Source: Trichloromonas sp034006665
GTDB lineage: Bacteria > Desulfobacterota > Desulfuromonadia > Desulfuromonadales > Trichloromonadaceae
DNA length: 64,000 bases
Direction: 5' to 3'
Assembly: GCF_034006665.1 (NCBI RefSeq)
Contig: NZ_JAVESI010000004.1
Coordinates: forward strand, 87,669 to 151,668
Of the stretch, positions 41,852-51,224 are shown in pieces; the stretch's first letter is position 1, and each line of letters starts with the position of its first letter. Below the pieces are notes generated by a model. It ran no database searches, had not been told where the DNA came from, and saw nothing but the letters and a program-made list of their open reading frames with translations. A program made the translations under genes and the position numbers.

Positions 41852-42673
41852 CTACCGCGTCACCTCAATGACGGCGCCTAAGCCGCCCTCCATAAAGTCA
41901 TCCTGCCAGGCCTTGCGAAACAGCTCGATTGCATTATCCCCGGTGCAATGGCTCGGCGCGACCTTCCTGACGCCCAGCGCTTTCAATCGCTTGATAATCG
42001 CGTGAATCTCGGCATCACTGCTGCCGCCCAGGTGAAATCCTCCCATAAGCAAATAAATGTTTTTACCCAGATAAGTTCGTGCCTGCTCCGCCATATCCGC
42101 CACGTTGGGATGGGCGCAACCGGTAATCACCACAAGCCCGCGTGGTGAATCCACAATCAGGGCTTGTTCCTCAATGCCGTGGCTCATTTGCATTTCACCG
42201 GTCGAATAGATGTTATCCAAGAGCCGTCGTGGTCCGGACACGGTTTCAACCGCTGCGCCGAGTCGCATGACCTCTCGCTGGAACGATACCGGAAACGATT
42301 CAGGCAGGTATACGGTAACATCCGGATTGTGCGCCAGAAACGTGTCTAATCCGCCGACATGGTCGTCGTGGATGTGAGACAACACAACAGCATCAACCGC
42401 TTCGGCATCCAGACCGAGCCGTTGCATGTTCGCGAGCAGGATATCGCCGTTGCCGCCCGTGTCGAACAGGACGGTTTTATCCAAACCTTCGATCAGGCAG
42501 GCAAACCCCCAACTGGTCCTCAATCCCGCCTTGTAGGGCAGATTGTTGAACACGACATGGAAGCGAATCTTAGCTTCCGCCGCTCCCGCAGCGTCTGCCG
42601 CAATGATGGATTGTGTCATAAACAGGCTCCACCCCAAGAGTAGCATCAGCGAAATATTTCTTGATATACGCAT
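41852..42673 (-). CDS. Exported metallo-beta-lactamase-fold protein (COG1237-like)
   Basis: 273 residues with a signal peptide (about 1-26, SLMLLLGWSLFM core, ending IIAADA), so likely periplasmic. The metal-binding HIHDDH motif follows FDTGG, with further ligands in GCAHPN and in the SHCTGD C-terminal motif. This is the arrangement of the COG1237 branch, related to the pterin-linked phosphate synthase of methanogens. Substrate unknown. It is the upstream gene of the island on the minus strand, with about 120 bases before the aminotransferase. Confidence 0.8.
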   Translation of the reverse strand: MRISRNISLMLLLGWSLFMTQSIIAADAAGAAEAKIRFHVVFNNLPYKAGLRTSWGFACLIEGLDKTVLFDTGGNGDILLANMQRLGLDAEAVDAVVLSHIHDDHVGGLDTFLAHNPDVTVYLPESFPVSFQREVMRLGAAVETVSGPRRLLDNIYSTGEMQMSHGIEEQALIVDSPRGLVVITGCAHPNVADMAEQARTYLGKNIYLLMGGFHLGGSSDAEIHAIIKRLKALGVRKVAPSHCTGDNAIELFRKAWQDDFMEGGLGAVIEVTR

Positions 42674-42775
42674 ATATGCACAAGGACGTGTTGCTCATTC
42701 TAACACGTAGGTGGGCGCCGCAAACAGATCGTCATCCTCACCGGTCCTGGTGGGGCCAGTGGGAGCAATGGGGAA

Positions 42776-44335
42776 TCATTCCCACTCAATTGTCGCCGGC
42801 GGCTTGCTGGAAATATCGTAAACCACCCGGTTGATCCCTTTGACCTCGTTGATGATACGGTTGCTGATCTGGGCCATGTCCGCATAGGGGAGCGGATACC
42901 AGCCGGCGGTCATAAAGTCCTTGGTCTCCACGGCGCGCAGCGCCACCACGTATTCGTAGGTGCGGCCGTCGCCCATGACGCCGACGCTCTTTACCGGCAG
43001 AAAGACGGCGAAGGCCTGGCTGATCTTGTCGTAATGGCCGGTGCTGTAGAGTTCTTCGATGTAGATGGCGTCGGCCAGGCGCAGGATGTCGGCATACTCT
43101 TTTTTCACCTCACCGAGAATCCGTACCCCGAGGCCGGGACCGGGGAAGGGATGACGCCAGACCATGGCATGAGGCAGGCCCAACTCCTCACCGATAGCGC
43201 GGACCTCGTCCTTGAAGAGTTCGCGCAAAGGTTCGAGCAGTTGCAGCTTCATGGTGTCGGGCAACCCGCCGACGTTGTGATGACTCTTGATGTTGTGGGC
43301 CTTGCCGGTCTTGGCCCCGGCCGACTCGATAACATCGGGGTAGATCGTCCCCTGCGCCAGCCACTTGGCGTCGGTGAGCTTGTTCGACTCTTCCTCGAAG
43401 ATGTCGACGAACAGACCGCCAATAATCTTGCGCTTGCGCTCGGGGTCGGCAACCCCGGTCAGAGCCGAAAGAAAACGCTCCTCGGCATCAACACGGATGA
43501 CCTTCACCCCCATGTTGCGGGCGAAAGTGGCCATCACCTGATCGCCCTCGTTGAGACGCAACAGGCCGTTGTCGACGAAGACGCAGGTGAGCTGATCGCC
43601 GATGGCGCGATGGATGAGCGCCGCCGCCACCGAGGAGTCGACCCCGCCGGAAAGGCCGAGGATGACCTGGTCGCTTCCAACCTGCTCGCGGATGCGGGCA
43701 ACGGCGTCGTCGATAATCTGCCCCGGGGTCCATTGGCCGGTGCAGCCGCAGATGTCACGAACAAAGGTGTCAAGCAGTTGCTGACCGTGGGGGGTGTGAT
43801 TGACTTCCGGATGGAACTGCACGCCGTAGAGACGCCGCGCCGTATTCTGGATGGCGCAGACCGGGGCGTTGCCGGTACCGGCGACGACCTCGAAGCCTGC
43901 CGGGACCGCTTCCACATGGTCGCCGTGGCTCATCCACACCGGACTTTTACCCTCGATGAAAAAGCCGGCGAAGAGCGGCCCCGGTTGTCCCTGGGCAAGG
44001 AGTTCGGCATGACCGAACTCGCGTTTTCCCGCCGGCACCACCCGCCCGCCGAAATGGCGGCTCATCAGCTGCATGCCGTAGCAGATGCCGAGCACCGGCA
44101 CGCCGAGTTCGAACAATTCCTCGGCGATGGCCGGCGCGCCCTCCTCATAAACCGACTTGGGCCCGCCGGAGAGAATGATCCCTTTGGGGGCGAAAGCACG
44201 GATCGCCTCGATGCCCATATCGAAGGGATGAAGCTCGCAGTAGACGTGGGCCTCCCGCACCCGGCGGGCGATGAGCTGGGTGTACTGGGAACCGAAGTCG
44301 AGAATCAGGATTTTTTCGCTGTGGATGTCGGACAT
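42776..44335 (-). CDS. guaA: GMP synthase (glutamine-hydrolysing)
   Basis: Converts XMP to GMP with glutamine and ATP. 519 residues: class I glutaminase (nucleophile Cys in GICYGMQL near residue 83, with HPEVNH), ATP-pyrophosphatase domain (GLSGGVDSS P-loop near residue 228), and the C-terminal dimerisation domain ending in TIEWE. All normal. The ATG at 44335 follows AGGAG; the extension upstream overlaps guaB. It follows guaB by 64 bases. Confidence 0.97.
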   Translation of the reverse strand: MSDIHSEKILILDFGSQYTQLIARRVREAHVYCELHPFDMGIEAIRAFAPKGIILSGGPKSVYEEGAPAIAEELFELGVPVLGICYGMQLMSRHFGGRVVPAGKREFGHAELLAQGQPGPLFAGFFIEGKSPVWMSHGDHVEAVPAGFEVVAGTGNAPVCAIQNTARRLYGVQFHPEVNHTPHGQQLLDTFVRDICGCTGQWTPGQIIDDAVARIREQVGSDQVILGLSGGVDSSVAAALIHRAIGDQLTCVFVDNGLLRLNEGDQVMATFARNMGVKVIRVDAEERFLSALTGVADPERKRKIIGGLFVDIFEEESNKLTDAKWLAQGTIYPDVIESAGAKTGKAHNIKSHHNVGGLPDTMKLQLLEPLRELFKDEVRAIGEELGLPHAMVWRHPFPGPGLGVRILGEVKKEYADILRLADAIYIEELYSTGHYDKISQAFAVFLPVKSVGVMGDGRTYEYVVALRAVETKDFMTAGWYPLPYADMAQISNRIINEVKGINRVVYDISSKPPATIEWE

Positions 44336-44399
44336 AAAGGCTCTCCTGTAAGGGCTAGGCACCGCCTCGCCCTGGGCGACCCGGCGGGTCGCTCCTTCC

Positions 44400-45872
44400 C
44401 TACCCTTGCCGTTCGACCCGGTAGTTGGGGGCTTCGTGGGTGATGGTGACGTCATGGACGTGGGATTCACGCAGGCCGGCGTTGGTGATGCGCATGAAGC
44501 GGGCCTTTTGCTGCAACTCGGCGATGGTGCGGCAGCCGGTATAACCCATGCCGGCGCGCAGACCACCCATCAGTTGATGGATGTTGCTGGAGAGGCTACC
44601 GCGGAAAGGCACCCGCCCTTCGATCCCCTCGGGAACAAGTTTAACGTCGCTGTCCACATCCCCTTGGAAATAGCGGTCCTTGCTCCCCTGCTTCATGGCG
44701 CCGAGGCTGCCCATGCCACGATAGGTCTTATAGGTTCGGCCCTGATAGAGGATGGTTTCGCCGGGGGATTCGTCGGTGCCGGCAAAGAGGGAACCGATCA
44801 TGATAACGTCGGCGCCGGCGGCGATGGCCTTGGGCAATTCGCCGGAATATTTGATGCCACCGTCGGCGATGAGAGGGATTCCGGCCTTGCGGGTCACCTC
44901 GGACACGTCGGCGATAGCGGTGATCTGCGGCACCCCGACCCCGGCGACGACCCGGGTCGTGCAGATGGAACCAGGACCGATACCGACTTTGACCGCGTCG
45001 ACCCCAGCCTTGATCAGGGACGCAGCCGCCTCGGCGGTGGCGATGTTTCCGGCGATCAGTTGCAGGTCGGGATAGGCCCGTTTGGTGTCGTGCACGGCGT
45101 CGAGCACACCCTGGGAGTGGCCATGAGCGGTATCGATGACGACGACATCGACCCCAGCCCTGACCAGAGCTTCGAGACGCTCCTCACGATCGCCGGCGAC
45201 CCCCACCGCCGCCCCGACCCGCAGTCGACCGAAGTCGTCCTTGCAGGCGTTGGGATATTTACGGACCTTTTCAATGTCCTTGATGGTGATCAGACCTTTG
45301 AGGTTGTAGCTGTCATCAACGACCAGAAGCTTCTCGATACGATGCTGGTGCAGATGGAACTTGGCTTCCTCCAAGGTGGTGCCGGGGGGAACGGTGACCA
45401 GTTTGTCCTTGGTCATGACGTTGGCGATAGGTTGATCGAGTTTGGTCTCGAAACGCAGGTCGCGGTTGGTGAGAATCCCCACCAGCTTGCCGTCCCTGGT
45501 GATCGGCACCCCGGAGATGCGGTATTTTTCCATCAGCTCCAGGGCCTCGTAGATTTTCTGCTCGGGATGCATGGTGATCGGATCGACGATCATGCCGCTC
45601 TCCGACTTCTTCACCTGGTCGACCTCCAGGGCCTGCTCGGCGGGAGTCATGTTCTTGTGGAGGATGCCGAGGCCCCCCTCGCGGGCCATGCAGATCGCCG
45701 TCCGGTTTCCGGTGACGGTATCCATGGCGGCGGAAAGAAGCGGGATATTCAGGCGGATGCGAGGGGTCAGTTGGGTGGTGAGATCGGCCTCCTTGGGCAG
45801 TACGATCGAATGGGCGGGAACGAGAAGCACGTCGTCGAAAGTGAGTCCTTCACGGATCACGGGATCCAGCAT
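44400..45872 (-). CDS. guaB: IMP dehydrogenase
   Basis: Rate-limiting step of guanine-nucleotide synthesis: IMP to XMP with NAD+. 490 residues: TIM barrel with LTFDDVLLVPA opening, two CBS domains (about residues 90-205), the catalytic Cys in GPGSICTTR near residue 306, the GGIKYSGE motif, and the GMGSLGAM flap. AGGAG is 6 bases before the ATG. It lies downstream of a good sigma-70 promoter and heads guaB-guaA. Confidence 0.97.
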   Translation of the reverse strand: MLDPVIREGLTFDDVLLVPAHSIVLPKEADLTTQLTPRIRLNIPLLSAAMDTVTGNRTAICMAREGGLGILHKNMTPAEQALEVDQVKKSESGMIVDPITMHPEQKIYEALELMEKYRISGVPITRDGKLVGILTNRDLRFETKLDQPIANVMTKDKLVTVPPGTTLEEAKFHLHQHRIEKLLVVDDSYNLKGLITIKDIEKVRKYPNACKDDFGRLRVGAAVGVAGDREERLEALVRAGVDVVVIDTAHGHSQGVLDAVHDTKRAYPDLQLIAGNIATAEAAASLIKAGVDAVKVGIGPGSICTTRVVAGVGVPQITAIADVSEVTRKAGIPLIADGGIKYSGELPKAIAAGADVIMIGSLFAGTDESPGETILYQGRTYKTYRGMGSLGAMKQGSKDRYFQGDVDSDVKLVPEGIEGRVPFRGSLSSNIHQLMGGLRAGMGYTGCRTIAELQQKARFMRITNAGLRESHVHDVTITHEAPNYRVERQG

Positions 45873-45920
45873 CGCCAGCTCCTTTTGTCTTGAGGGGGGG
45901 AGGAAAAATATTAATCGGTG

Positions 45921-45950
45921 ATACTATCCAAGCCGATCCGCTTGCGTCAA
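45921..45950 (-). promoter_or_regulatory. Sigma-70 promoter of guaBA
   Basis: Minus strand TTGACG (45945-45950), 18-base spacer, TAGTAT (45921-45926), about 50 bases ahead of the guaB ATG. Confidence 0.6.
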
Positions 45951-45982
45951 GGTAAAATCCGTTAAAAATTCTCAAACAGGAT

Positions 45983-46017
45983 TGGCCCGGCAACGTCCTG
46001 AAAGTCGTGCCGGGCCA
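45983..46017 (-). terminator. Hairpin after the M42 peptidase gene
   Basis: 9-bp GC-rich stem (45983-45991 with 46009-46017) beginning 17 bases past the peptidase stop. The TTTTT lies about 12 bases beyond the stem, so termination is plausible but not textbook. It separates this gene from the guaBA promoter. Confidence 0.45.
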
Positions 46018-46033
46018 GAGAAAAAGTCACCGG

Positions 46034-47104
46034 TCAGTGGGGAATAAACTGGCCGACGCTTTCGATACGGTACATGAGAGCGGCCAGAAGCTTAACGGTA
46101 TGTTCCAGGTCGTCGAGGGAGAGAAGTTCCACCGGCGTATGCATGTAGCGCAGGGGAACGCTGACCAGCGCTGCCGCCGTGCCGCCCCGGGAGAGTTGGA
46201 TGACGTTGGCGTCGGTACCGGTGCCGCGCGGTGCACCCAGCACCTGGTAGGGGATATTCTCGGCGCGGGCGGTGGCGACGAGCAGGTCGAAAAGAACCGG
46301 ATTGACGTTGGGACCACGGGCAATAATCGGTCCCTTGCCGATCTTGAATTCGCCGATCTCCTTCTTGTCCATCTCCGGGTAGTCGGTGGCGAAACCGACA
46401 TCGACGGCGATGCCGACATCGGGATTGACCCCGTAGGCGCTGGTGGTGCCGCCGCGCAACCCAACCTCCTCCTGGACCGTGGTGACGACATGGAGATCGA
46501 CCGGCGCCGGTCCCCGCCGCCGCACTTCCTGCAAGACGCGAGCAACAACGAAAGCCCCCATCTTGTCGTCGAAGGCGCGGGAAATGACCCGATCCCCCTG
46601 GAGGCGCTCCAGCCCCACGGCGAAGGTCGCGGGATCGCCGATGGCCACCAGCTTCTCGGCCTCGGCCCGATCAAGGCAACCGATGTCGATGAACTGGTTC
46701 TTGAGTTTGACCACTGTCTCCCGGTCCTTGGTCTCTATCATGTGGATCGGCTTCTTGCCGACAACGCCGAGAACCGGTCCGGAAGCGGTGTGGACATAGA
46801 CCCTCTGCCCCGGCACCAGATGGGCATCGACCCCACCGATGGCGGCGAAAAAGAGAAAGCCGTTGTCGTCGATGTGCTTGACCATGAAGCCGATCTCGTC
46901 GCAGTGACCGGCGAGCATGACCCGGGGGCAATGCTCCCCGGCTCCGGCAATGCGGGCGATGACGTTACCCATAACGTCCGTGTGCAACTCATCCGCCACC
47001 GGCTCGAGCACCCGCCGAATGACCCGCTGCGCCGGTTGCTCAAAGCCCGAGGGGCTGGGGGTTTCCACCAGTTCCTTCAAAAAATCGAAATCCGTCTGTT
47101 CCAT
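46034..47104 (-). CDS. M42-family metallo-aminopeptidase
   Basis: Cytoplasmic dinuclear aminopeptidase (endoglucanase M / glutamyl-aminopeptidase type) that forms large tetrahedral assemblies. 356 residues: metal ligands in GHCDEIGF (His, near residue 67), FDDKMG (Asp), QEEVGLRGG (catalytic and metal Glu pair), VDVGF (Asp) and RYMHTPVE (His). The ATG at 47104 has AAGGA upstream; a TTG at 47122 is an alternative. It lies 52 bases past the PHP gene on the same strand. Confidence 0.92.
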   Translation of the reverse strand: MEQTDFDFLKELVETPSPSGFEQPAQRVIRRVLEPVADELHTDVMGNVIARIAGAGEHCPRVMLAGHCDEIGFMVKHIDDNGFLFFAAIGGVDAHLVPGQRVYVHTASGPVLGVVGKKPIHMIETKDRETVVKLKNQFIDIGCLDRAEAEKLVAIGDPATFAVGLERLQGDRVISRAFDDKMGAFVVARVLQEVRRRGPAPVDLHVVTTVQEEVGLRGGTTSAYGVNPDVGIAVDVGFATDYPEMDKKEIGEFKIGKGPIIARGPNVNPVLFDLLVATARAENIPYQVLGAPRGTGTDANVIQLSRGGTAAALVSVPLRYMHTPVELLSLDDLEHTVKLLAALMYRIESVGQFIPH

Positions 47105-47156
47105 GGTTACCAAATCCTTCAATGAGAAATTTCCCTTCAGCCTTCGGTCTTCAGCC

Positions 47157-47816
47157 TTACAACCTTACCCCCACCGCCCTGAAAACCAGCTCTTCCGAAT
47201 TTCTCCGGCACTGCTCGAACTGATCTTCGCTGAGCCCGGCTCCGAGGGCGATTTTGCGGGCCATTTCCAGCGACACCAGATCACCGGGGGCGTGGGCATC
47301 ATTATTGATGACCAGTTTCGCCCCCGCCGCCAGCGCCAGTTTGGCGACATGACCGTTGGTCAGCGAATGTCCTTTACGCGTAGTGATTTCCAGACAGACT
47401 CCGCCCTGGGCGGCAAGGGCGGCCTCCTCGGCGGTCAGCAGCCCGGGGTGGGCAAGGATATCGATCCCGGCCTCGATGGCCGCCCGGTTGGTGCCGGGGG
47501 CCACCGGCTCGACGATCGTTTCGCCGTGCAGGACGACCAGTTTTGCTCCGAGGGAACGAGCCTCGGCCGTCGCCTCGGCGATCATTGCCGGCGGGATGTG
47601 GGTCAGTTCAATGCCGGGGATCACCACCAGCCCCAGGGACTTGCCGAGTTCCTGGGCGATGCGGGAAAGGCGCGGAATGATCAGGTCCAGGTTGGAGAAA
47701 TCCCCGTGATCGGTGATCGCCAGGGCGCGATAACCGGCCACCGCCGCACGGCGGGCCAACTCGAAGGGGATCAGTTCGCCGTCGCTGAAAACGGTATGGG
47801 TATGCAGATCGATCAT
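47157..47816 (-). CDS. PHP-domain phosphoesterase
   Basis: 219 residues of the PHP hydrolase fold. Metal ligands are all visible: DLHTHTVFSDGE at the start, TDHGDFSN, the Glu/His pair in GIELTHIPP, VVLHGET, LAHPGLL and the C-terminal NNDAHAPGD. The short single-domain form resembles histidinol phosphatases and trinucleotide 5' phosphatases; substrate unknown. GGGAGG precedes the ATG, which overlaps the upstream regulator by 4 bases, so the two are translationally coupled. Confidence 0.88.
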   Translation of the reverse strand: MIDLHTHTVFSDGELIPFELARRAAVAGYRALAITDHGDFSNLDLIIPRLSRIAQELGKSLGLVVIPGIELTHIPPAMIAEATAEARSLGAKLVVLHGETIVEPVAPGTNRAAIEAGIDILAHPGLLTAEEAALAAQGGVCLEITTRKGHSLTNGHVAKLALAAGAKLVINNDAHAPGDLVSLEMARKIALGAGLSEDQFEQCRRNSEELVFRAVGVRL

Positions 47817-49294
47817 GATTCCTCCCGTGCCGGCAGCGGCCGGCGGAATTGGGATGCGAAAAAAGCCAACAGCTCGTGAAAGTCTTTGCGATCCCCCTTT
47901 TTCAGAAGAAACGCCCCCGTTTTCGGCTCGTTGAAGGACACCATCGCCACCGGGGCCTGGGCGCGTTCTTCGAAAAATTTCCGGGCCGTCGCCATCTCCG
48001 CCCCTTCGGACAGACAAAGTACGCCGAAAAGGCGCCGCAGAAAGGGGGTCCACAGGGGAGCGGCCTCGCGGGTCGCGGGCAGCACGAAAAGACGCAGAGC
48101 GAAAGTCTCGTTGATCAGCAGCCGGCCGATATCCCCCAGACCCAAGCCCTCATCCCCAAGGAAGAAGTCATGGGCCGGGTCAAACTCGCCGATCCCCTGC
48201 AGGGTGCGCACGAAGCGCCGCACATCCTCGGATTCGGCGGCCAAGAGAAGCAGCTTGGCCGAAGCCTCATCAAGGAGCACCTCACGCTCGCCAAGATGAT
48301 CCTTGATGAGGATAACCTCCTCGGAACTGAGCAGGGGGGTCCGTCCGGGATCCTCCAGTCCGCAATCCCGGCGCACATCAAGCAATCCTTTGTCGATGAG
48401 CACCTTGAGGATCTGCAGCACTTCGAAATCGGGACGAGGGCAGTGGTCGAGAATCTCCCGCACCTGGGAATAATACTCGGTCAGGACGAGAATTTCCTGG
48501 GTGGTCGGCCGCAAGCCCCGGGGCAACCGGTCACGGGGAATCTTCAGTTCGAGGCAGTCTCCCGGATCCGGCAAAACAGCGGACTGGGCGGCCATTTCAT
48601 CCTGCTGCCGCAGCCCCTCGATGATCAGGTGATCAACCGGAACAGTGATGCGGACCTCCGTATCGACCCCTCCAGGCGAGAACCAGAATTCCCCCTCTTT
48701 CCAGCCGAGCAGGCGAAAGAAAGCCTTTTCACCGTCAACCCGGCCAAGACGGGCATTGACCACGCATCCCTCACGGAGAAAGATCATCCCCCGGGCCCCG
48801 GCGCTATGCAGGGAAAGAACCCCCTCCTTGCGGTTGACCCCAAGGACCTGCACCAGGTCGGTCACGGCGATCTGATCGAGATGGCCGCGAATGTCCTTCT
48901 CTTGACGTCCGACCTGGGCGGTCTTCTCCAGGCGATTGAAGTGGCCGAGTATCGCCGACAGAAGTTGCTCAGGATTAAAGGGCCGGGGGAGAAAACCGTC
49001 CTTGTGTCGGCGGAAGCCCTCCACTTCCTGACCCTCGCAACCGACATAGAAAAAGGCCATGCGCTCGGTACGGGGGTTGGAAAGAAGAATCTGGACCAGT
49101 CGCGTCGCCGGGAGGAGCGCCACCTCGGTATCGAGCACCATGAGATCAGGCGCCAGGGAGAGGCAGATCTCCAAGGCCCGCGCCCCGTCGGGGCAATGCT
49201 GGACCTGCAAGCCGTTCTGCCGCAACAGATCAATCATGCCGACCAGATCCGGCCGGTCGCCGGCGAGCACGATCTTGTTACACAACCTGGTCAC
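47813..49294 (-). CDS. Receiver, DUF4388 and pseudo-GTPase regulator
   Basis: 493 residues. Order: a receiver-like domain (~7-117, with the phospho-acceptor-like Asp in MVLDTEV), a DUF4388/PATAN domain (~135-235; RGMIFLREGCVVNAR), a linker with winged-helix-like parts, and a C-terminal region resembling MglA-type small GTPases. In the last the P-loop appears lost (LLAAESEDVRRF in place of GxxxxGKS) and the switch PGQER is LPATREAA, so nucleotide binding is unlikely. The fold call for that region is an inference. It overlaps the PHP gene by 4 bases and lies 30 bases after a second regulator. Confidence 0.72.
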   Translation of the reverse strand: MTRLCNKIVLAGDRPDLVGMIDLLRQNGLQVQHCPDGARALEICLSLAPDLMVLDTEVALLPATRLVQILLSNPRTERMAFFYVGCEGQEVEGFRRHKDGFLPRPFNPEQLLSAILGHFNRLEKTAQVGRQEKDIRGHLDQIAVTDLVQVLGVNRKEGVLSLHSAGARGMIFLREGCVVNARLGRVDGEKAFFRLLGWKEGEFWFSPGGVDTEVRITVPVDHLIIEGLRQQDEMAAQSAVLPDPGDCLELKIPRDRLPRGLRPTTQEILVLTEYYSQVREILDHCPRPDFEVLQILKVLIDKGLLDVRRDCGLEDPGRTPLLSSEEVILIKDHLGEREVLLDEASAKLLLLAAESEDVRRFVRTLQGIGEFDPAHDFFLGDEGLGLGDIGRLLINETFALRLFVLPATREAAPLWTPFLRRLFGVLCLSEGAEMATARKFFEERAQAPVAMVSFNEPKTGAFLLKKGDRKDFHELLAFFASQFRRPLPAREES

Positions 49295-49324
49295 GAAAAA
49301 CTCCTGAAATTGGCGGAAATACCG

Positions 49325-51208
49325 CTAGATCTGCGCCTGAAGCTGATACTGTTCCTGAAGTTTGGCGATCATGTTCTCGACAAAGTAGAAGTCCGAGGTA
49401 TGAAAACCGAGCAGTTCTTCCCCTCGGCGACGGGCAAAGAGGGCATAAGCACAATCTTCATTGAGATAAAGGATAAAGGGGATTTTCCCGAAAGCGTCGT
49501 CGTCCATATAGAGCGGGACGAGACGCTGGTAATCCCAATGTGCGCGAGTCCTGCCGCCGAGAAGGAAGATCGAGGTCGCGGACTTCTCCAGAGCCTCGAC
49601 GTGACGCAGGGATTGCCGGACCTTGTCGAAATCGTCGCAGCCGCGATAGATGATCCCCCGTACCCGGCTCGACTCCACTACCTCGCGGCAAAAGGCGCGT
49701 ATGATTTCGTCGAGACGCACGGCGGGCATACGGAAATAGCGGCAGCGCAAATCGTCCTCCTTCACCGACAGAGGACCGGATATCCCCCCCGTTTCAGTCG
49801 CGACGGAATAATCGCCGGGGGTGCCGAGCAGACGCTCGACCAAGGGCCAGAAGGGGGTTTCGGCGATGCCGGGGCGATGGAAAAGGCTCTTTTTCAGCCG
49901 TTCCAGGCGAAGACCGGCGACCGCCCGCAACTCTTGGAAAGTCGCTCCGTCCGCCGGATAGGCCGCCGATCGCAGATAGAGGGCGATCGGCAAACTCTTT
50001 TTCAGATCGCAGACGCTCAGCATCCCCTTGAGAGCCTTGCGGATCCGTTTCTGGGCGACCAGCGACCCCCAATAGTCGGTCTCCGGCAGCAGCATGTAAT
50101 ACTCGTCGAAAGCAGCCATGGCGAGGATGTCGGCATCGCGCAGGACCGAATTGATCGCCTCGATGATCCGCCTCATCGCCTCATCCAGTTCGTGGCCGCG
50201 AAAGTGGGCGGCGAGTTGGCGGTGGTTGTCGATGCTCAGCCGGATCAGGGACAGACCACGGCCGTAGCGGCGGGACTTGTGCAGCTCCTTGTCGATATGA
50301 TCCTGAAAAAAGGTCATGTTGTAGGCCTGCCCCCGGGGAACCCGCAGGGTATTCTGTTCGAGATCGCGCACCAGCAGAACATTGTGCAAGGCGCCGGCGG
50401 CGAACTCGCCGACCAGGGCTGCGATCTTGAGATCCCGCCGAGTGAAGGCCTCGCGCGCCACCGGAGCCTCGATACGGATCAGCGCCGTACCCTCGCTGCC
50501 GACCGCCAGGGGCAGCCAGAGGTTCGCACCCTGACCGGCCGTTACCGGCTCACCGGTAAAGAGCAGGGCGCGCAGGGTTTCGTCGGGAGTCAGCGTCTCC
50601 TCGTCCGCGGCCACCTTGACCAGACCGCGCCGGCAACGGAGGCGGTAGTGCCGACCGTCGAAGCCGGGAAGCCAGAGCAGCCCCCCTTCCGCCTGCAAGA
50701 GCTCCATCAGGGTGTCGATGATCTGGTCCCCGAGCCGATCAAGATCGTGAATGCGCAAAAAAGCCAGACACTTCTGATAGTAACCCAAGGTCTGGTGAAA
50801 CTCGATGTTCTCGTCGAGGAGCTTCTTGTGCTCGACCCGCAGAGCCTGGCGGAAAAGGATTTTTCCGACCAGCAGCAGAAACTCGTCGGGATTGACCGGT
50901 TTGAGCAGATAATCGGAGACCCCGCGTTTCATCGCCTCGACCGCGGCGGAGGCATCGTTCTTGTCGGTGACGACGACGATTTCCTGGGCGGGGTTGTGGC
51001 GACGAATGCTCTCGGTGATGTCCTCGTTTCCGACACCGGCGTGCAACTCGGTGACGACCAGATCGAACTCTTCGCGGCGCAGTGCCTCCATGGCGTCACG
51101 CACACCGGCGGCGGTACGCACATAATAGCCGTCGTTGCCGAGCAGCTCCTGATAGAGCGTCCGCGAGGCCCCGTCGTTATCGATGGCGAGAATTCGTCCT
51201 TTGGCCAT
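49325..51208 (-). CDS. Pseudo-receiver, GAF and degenerate GGDEF regulator
   Basis: 627 residues. Order: receiver-like domain (~5-118), GAF-like domain (~150-290), a GGDEF-like domain (~300-455), and a C-terminal ~170-residue domain that may be a DICT-like sensor (uncertain). The receiver's phospho-acceptor position reads VVTEL, with Glu54 in place of Asp, a change that can mimic phosphorylation. In the GGDEF region the signature is AAFDE instead of GGDEF, so diguanylate cyclase activity is not expected; it may still bind GTP or c-di-GMP or act as a scaffold. Confidence 0.75.
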   Translation of the reverse strand: MAKGRILAIDNDGASRTLYQELLGNDGYYVRTAAGVRDAMEALRREEFDLVVTELHAGVGNEDITESIRRHNPAQEIVVVTDKNDASAAVEAMKRGVSDYLLKPVNPDEFLLLVGKILFRQALRVEHKKLLDENIEFHQTLGYYQKCLAFLRIHDLDRLGDQIIDTLMELLQAEGGLLWLPGFDGRHYRLRCRRGLVKVAADEETLTPDETLRALLFTGEPVTAGQGANLWLPLAVGSEGTALIRIEAPVAREAFTRRDLKIAALVGEFAAGALHNVLLVRDLEQNTLRVPRGQAYNMTFFQDHIDKELHKSRRYGRGLSLIRLSIDNHRQLAAHFRGHELDEAMRRIIEAINSVLRDADILAMAAFDEYYMLLPETDYWGSLVAQKRIRKALKGMLSVCDLKKSLPIALYLRSAAYPADGATFQELRAVAGLRLERLKKSLFHRPGIAETPFWPLVERLLGTPGDYSVATETGGISGPLSVKEDDLRCRYFRMPAVRLDEIIRAFCREVVESSRVRGIIYRGCDDFDKVRQSLRHVEALEKSATSIFLLGGRTRAHWDYQRLVPLYMDDDAFGKIPFILYLNEDCAYALFARRRGEELLGFHTSDFYFVENMIAKLQEQYQLQAQI

Positions 51209-51224
51209 AGCCTTAGCCTGCCTG

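Noticed and set aside
38100..42700. Integrase, transposase or tRNA at the island boundaries
   Set aside because: No such gene or direct repeat was seen, so transfer is inferred only from content and base use.
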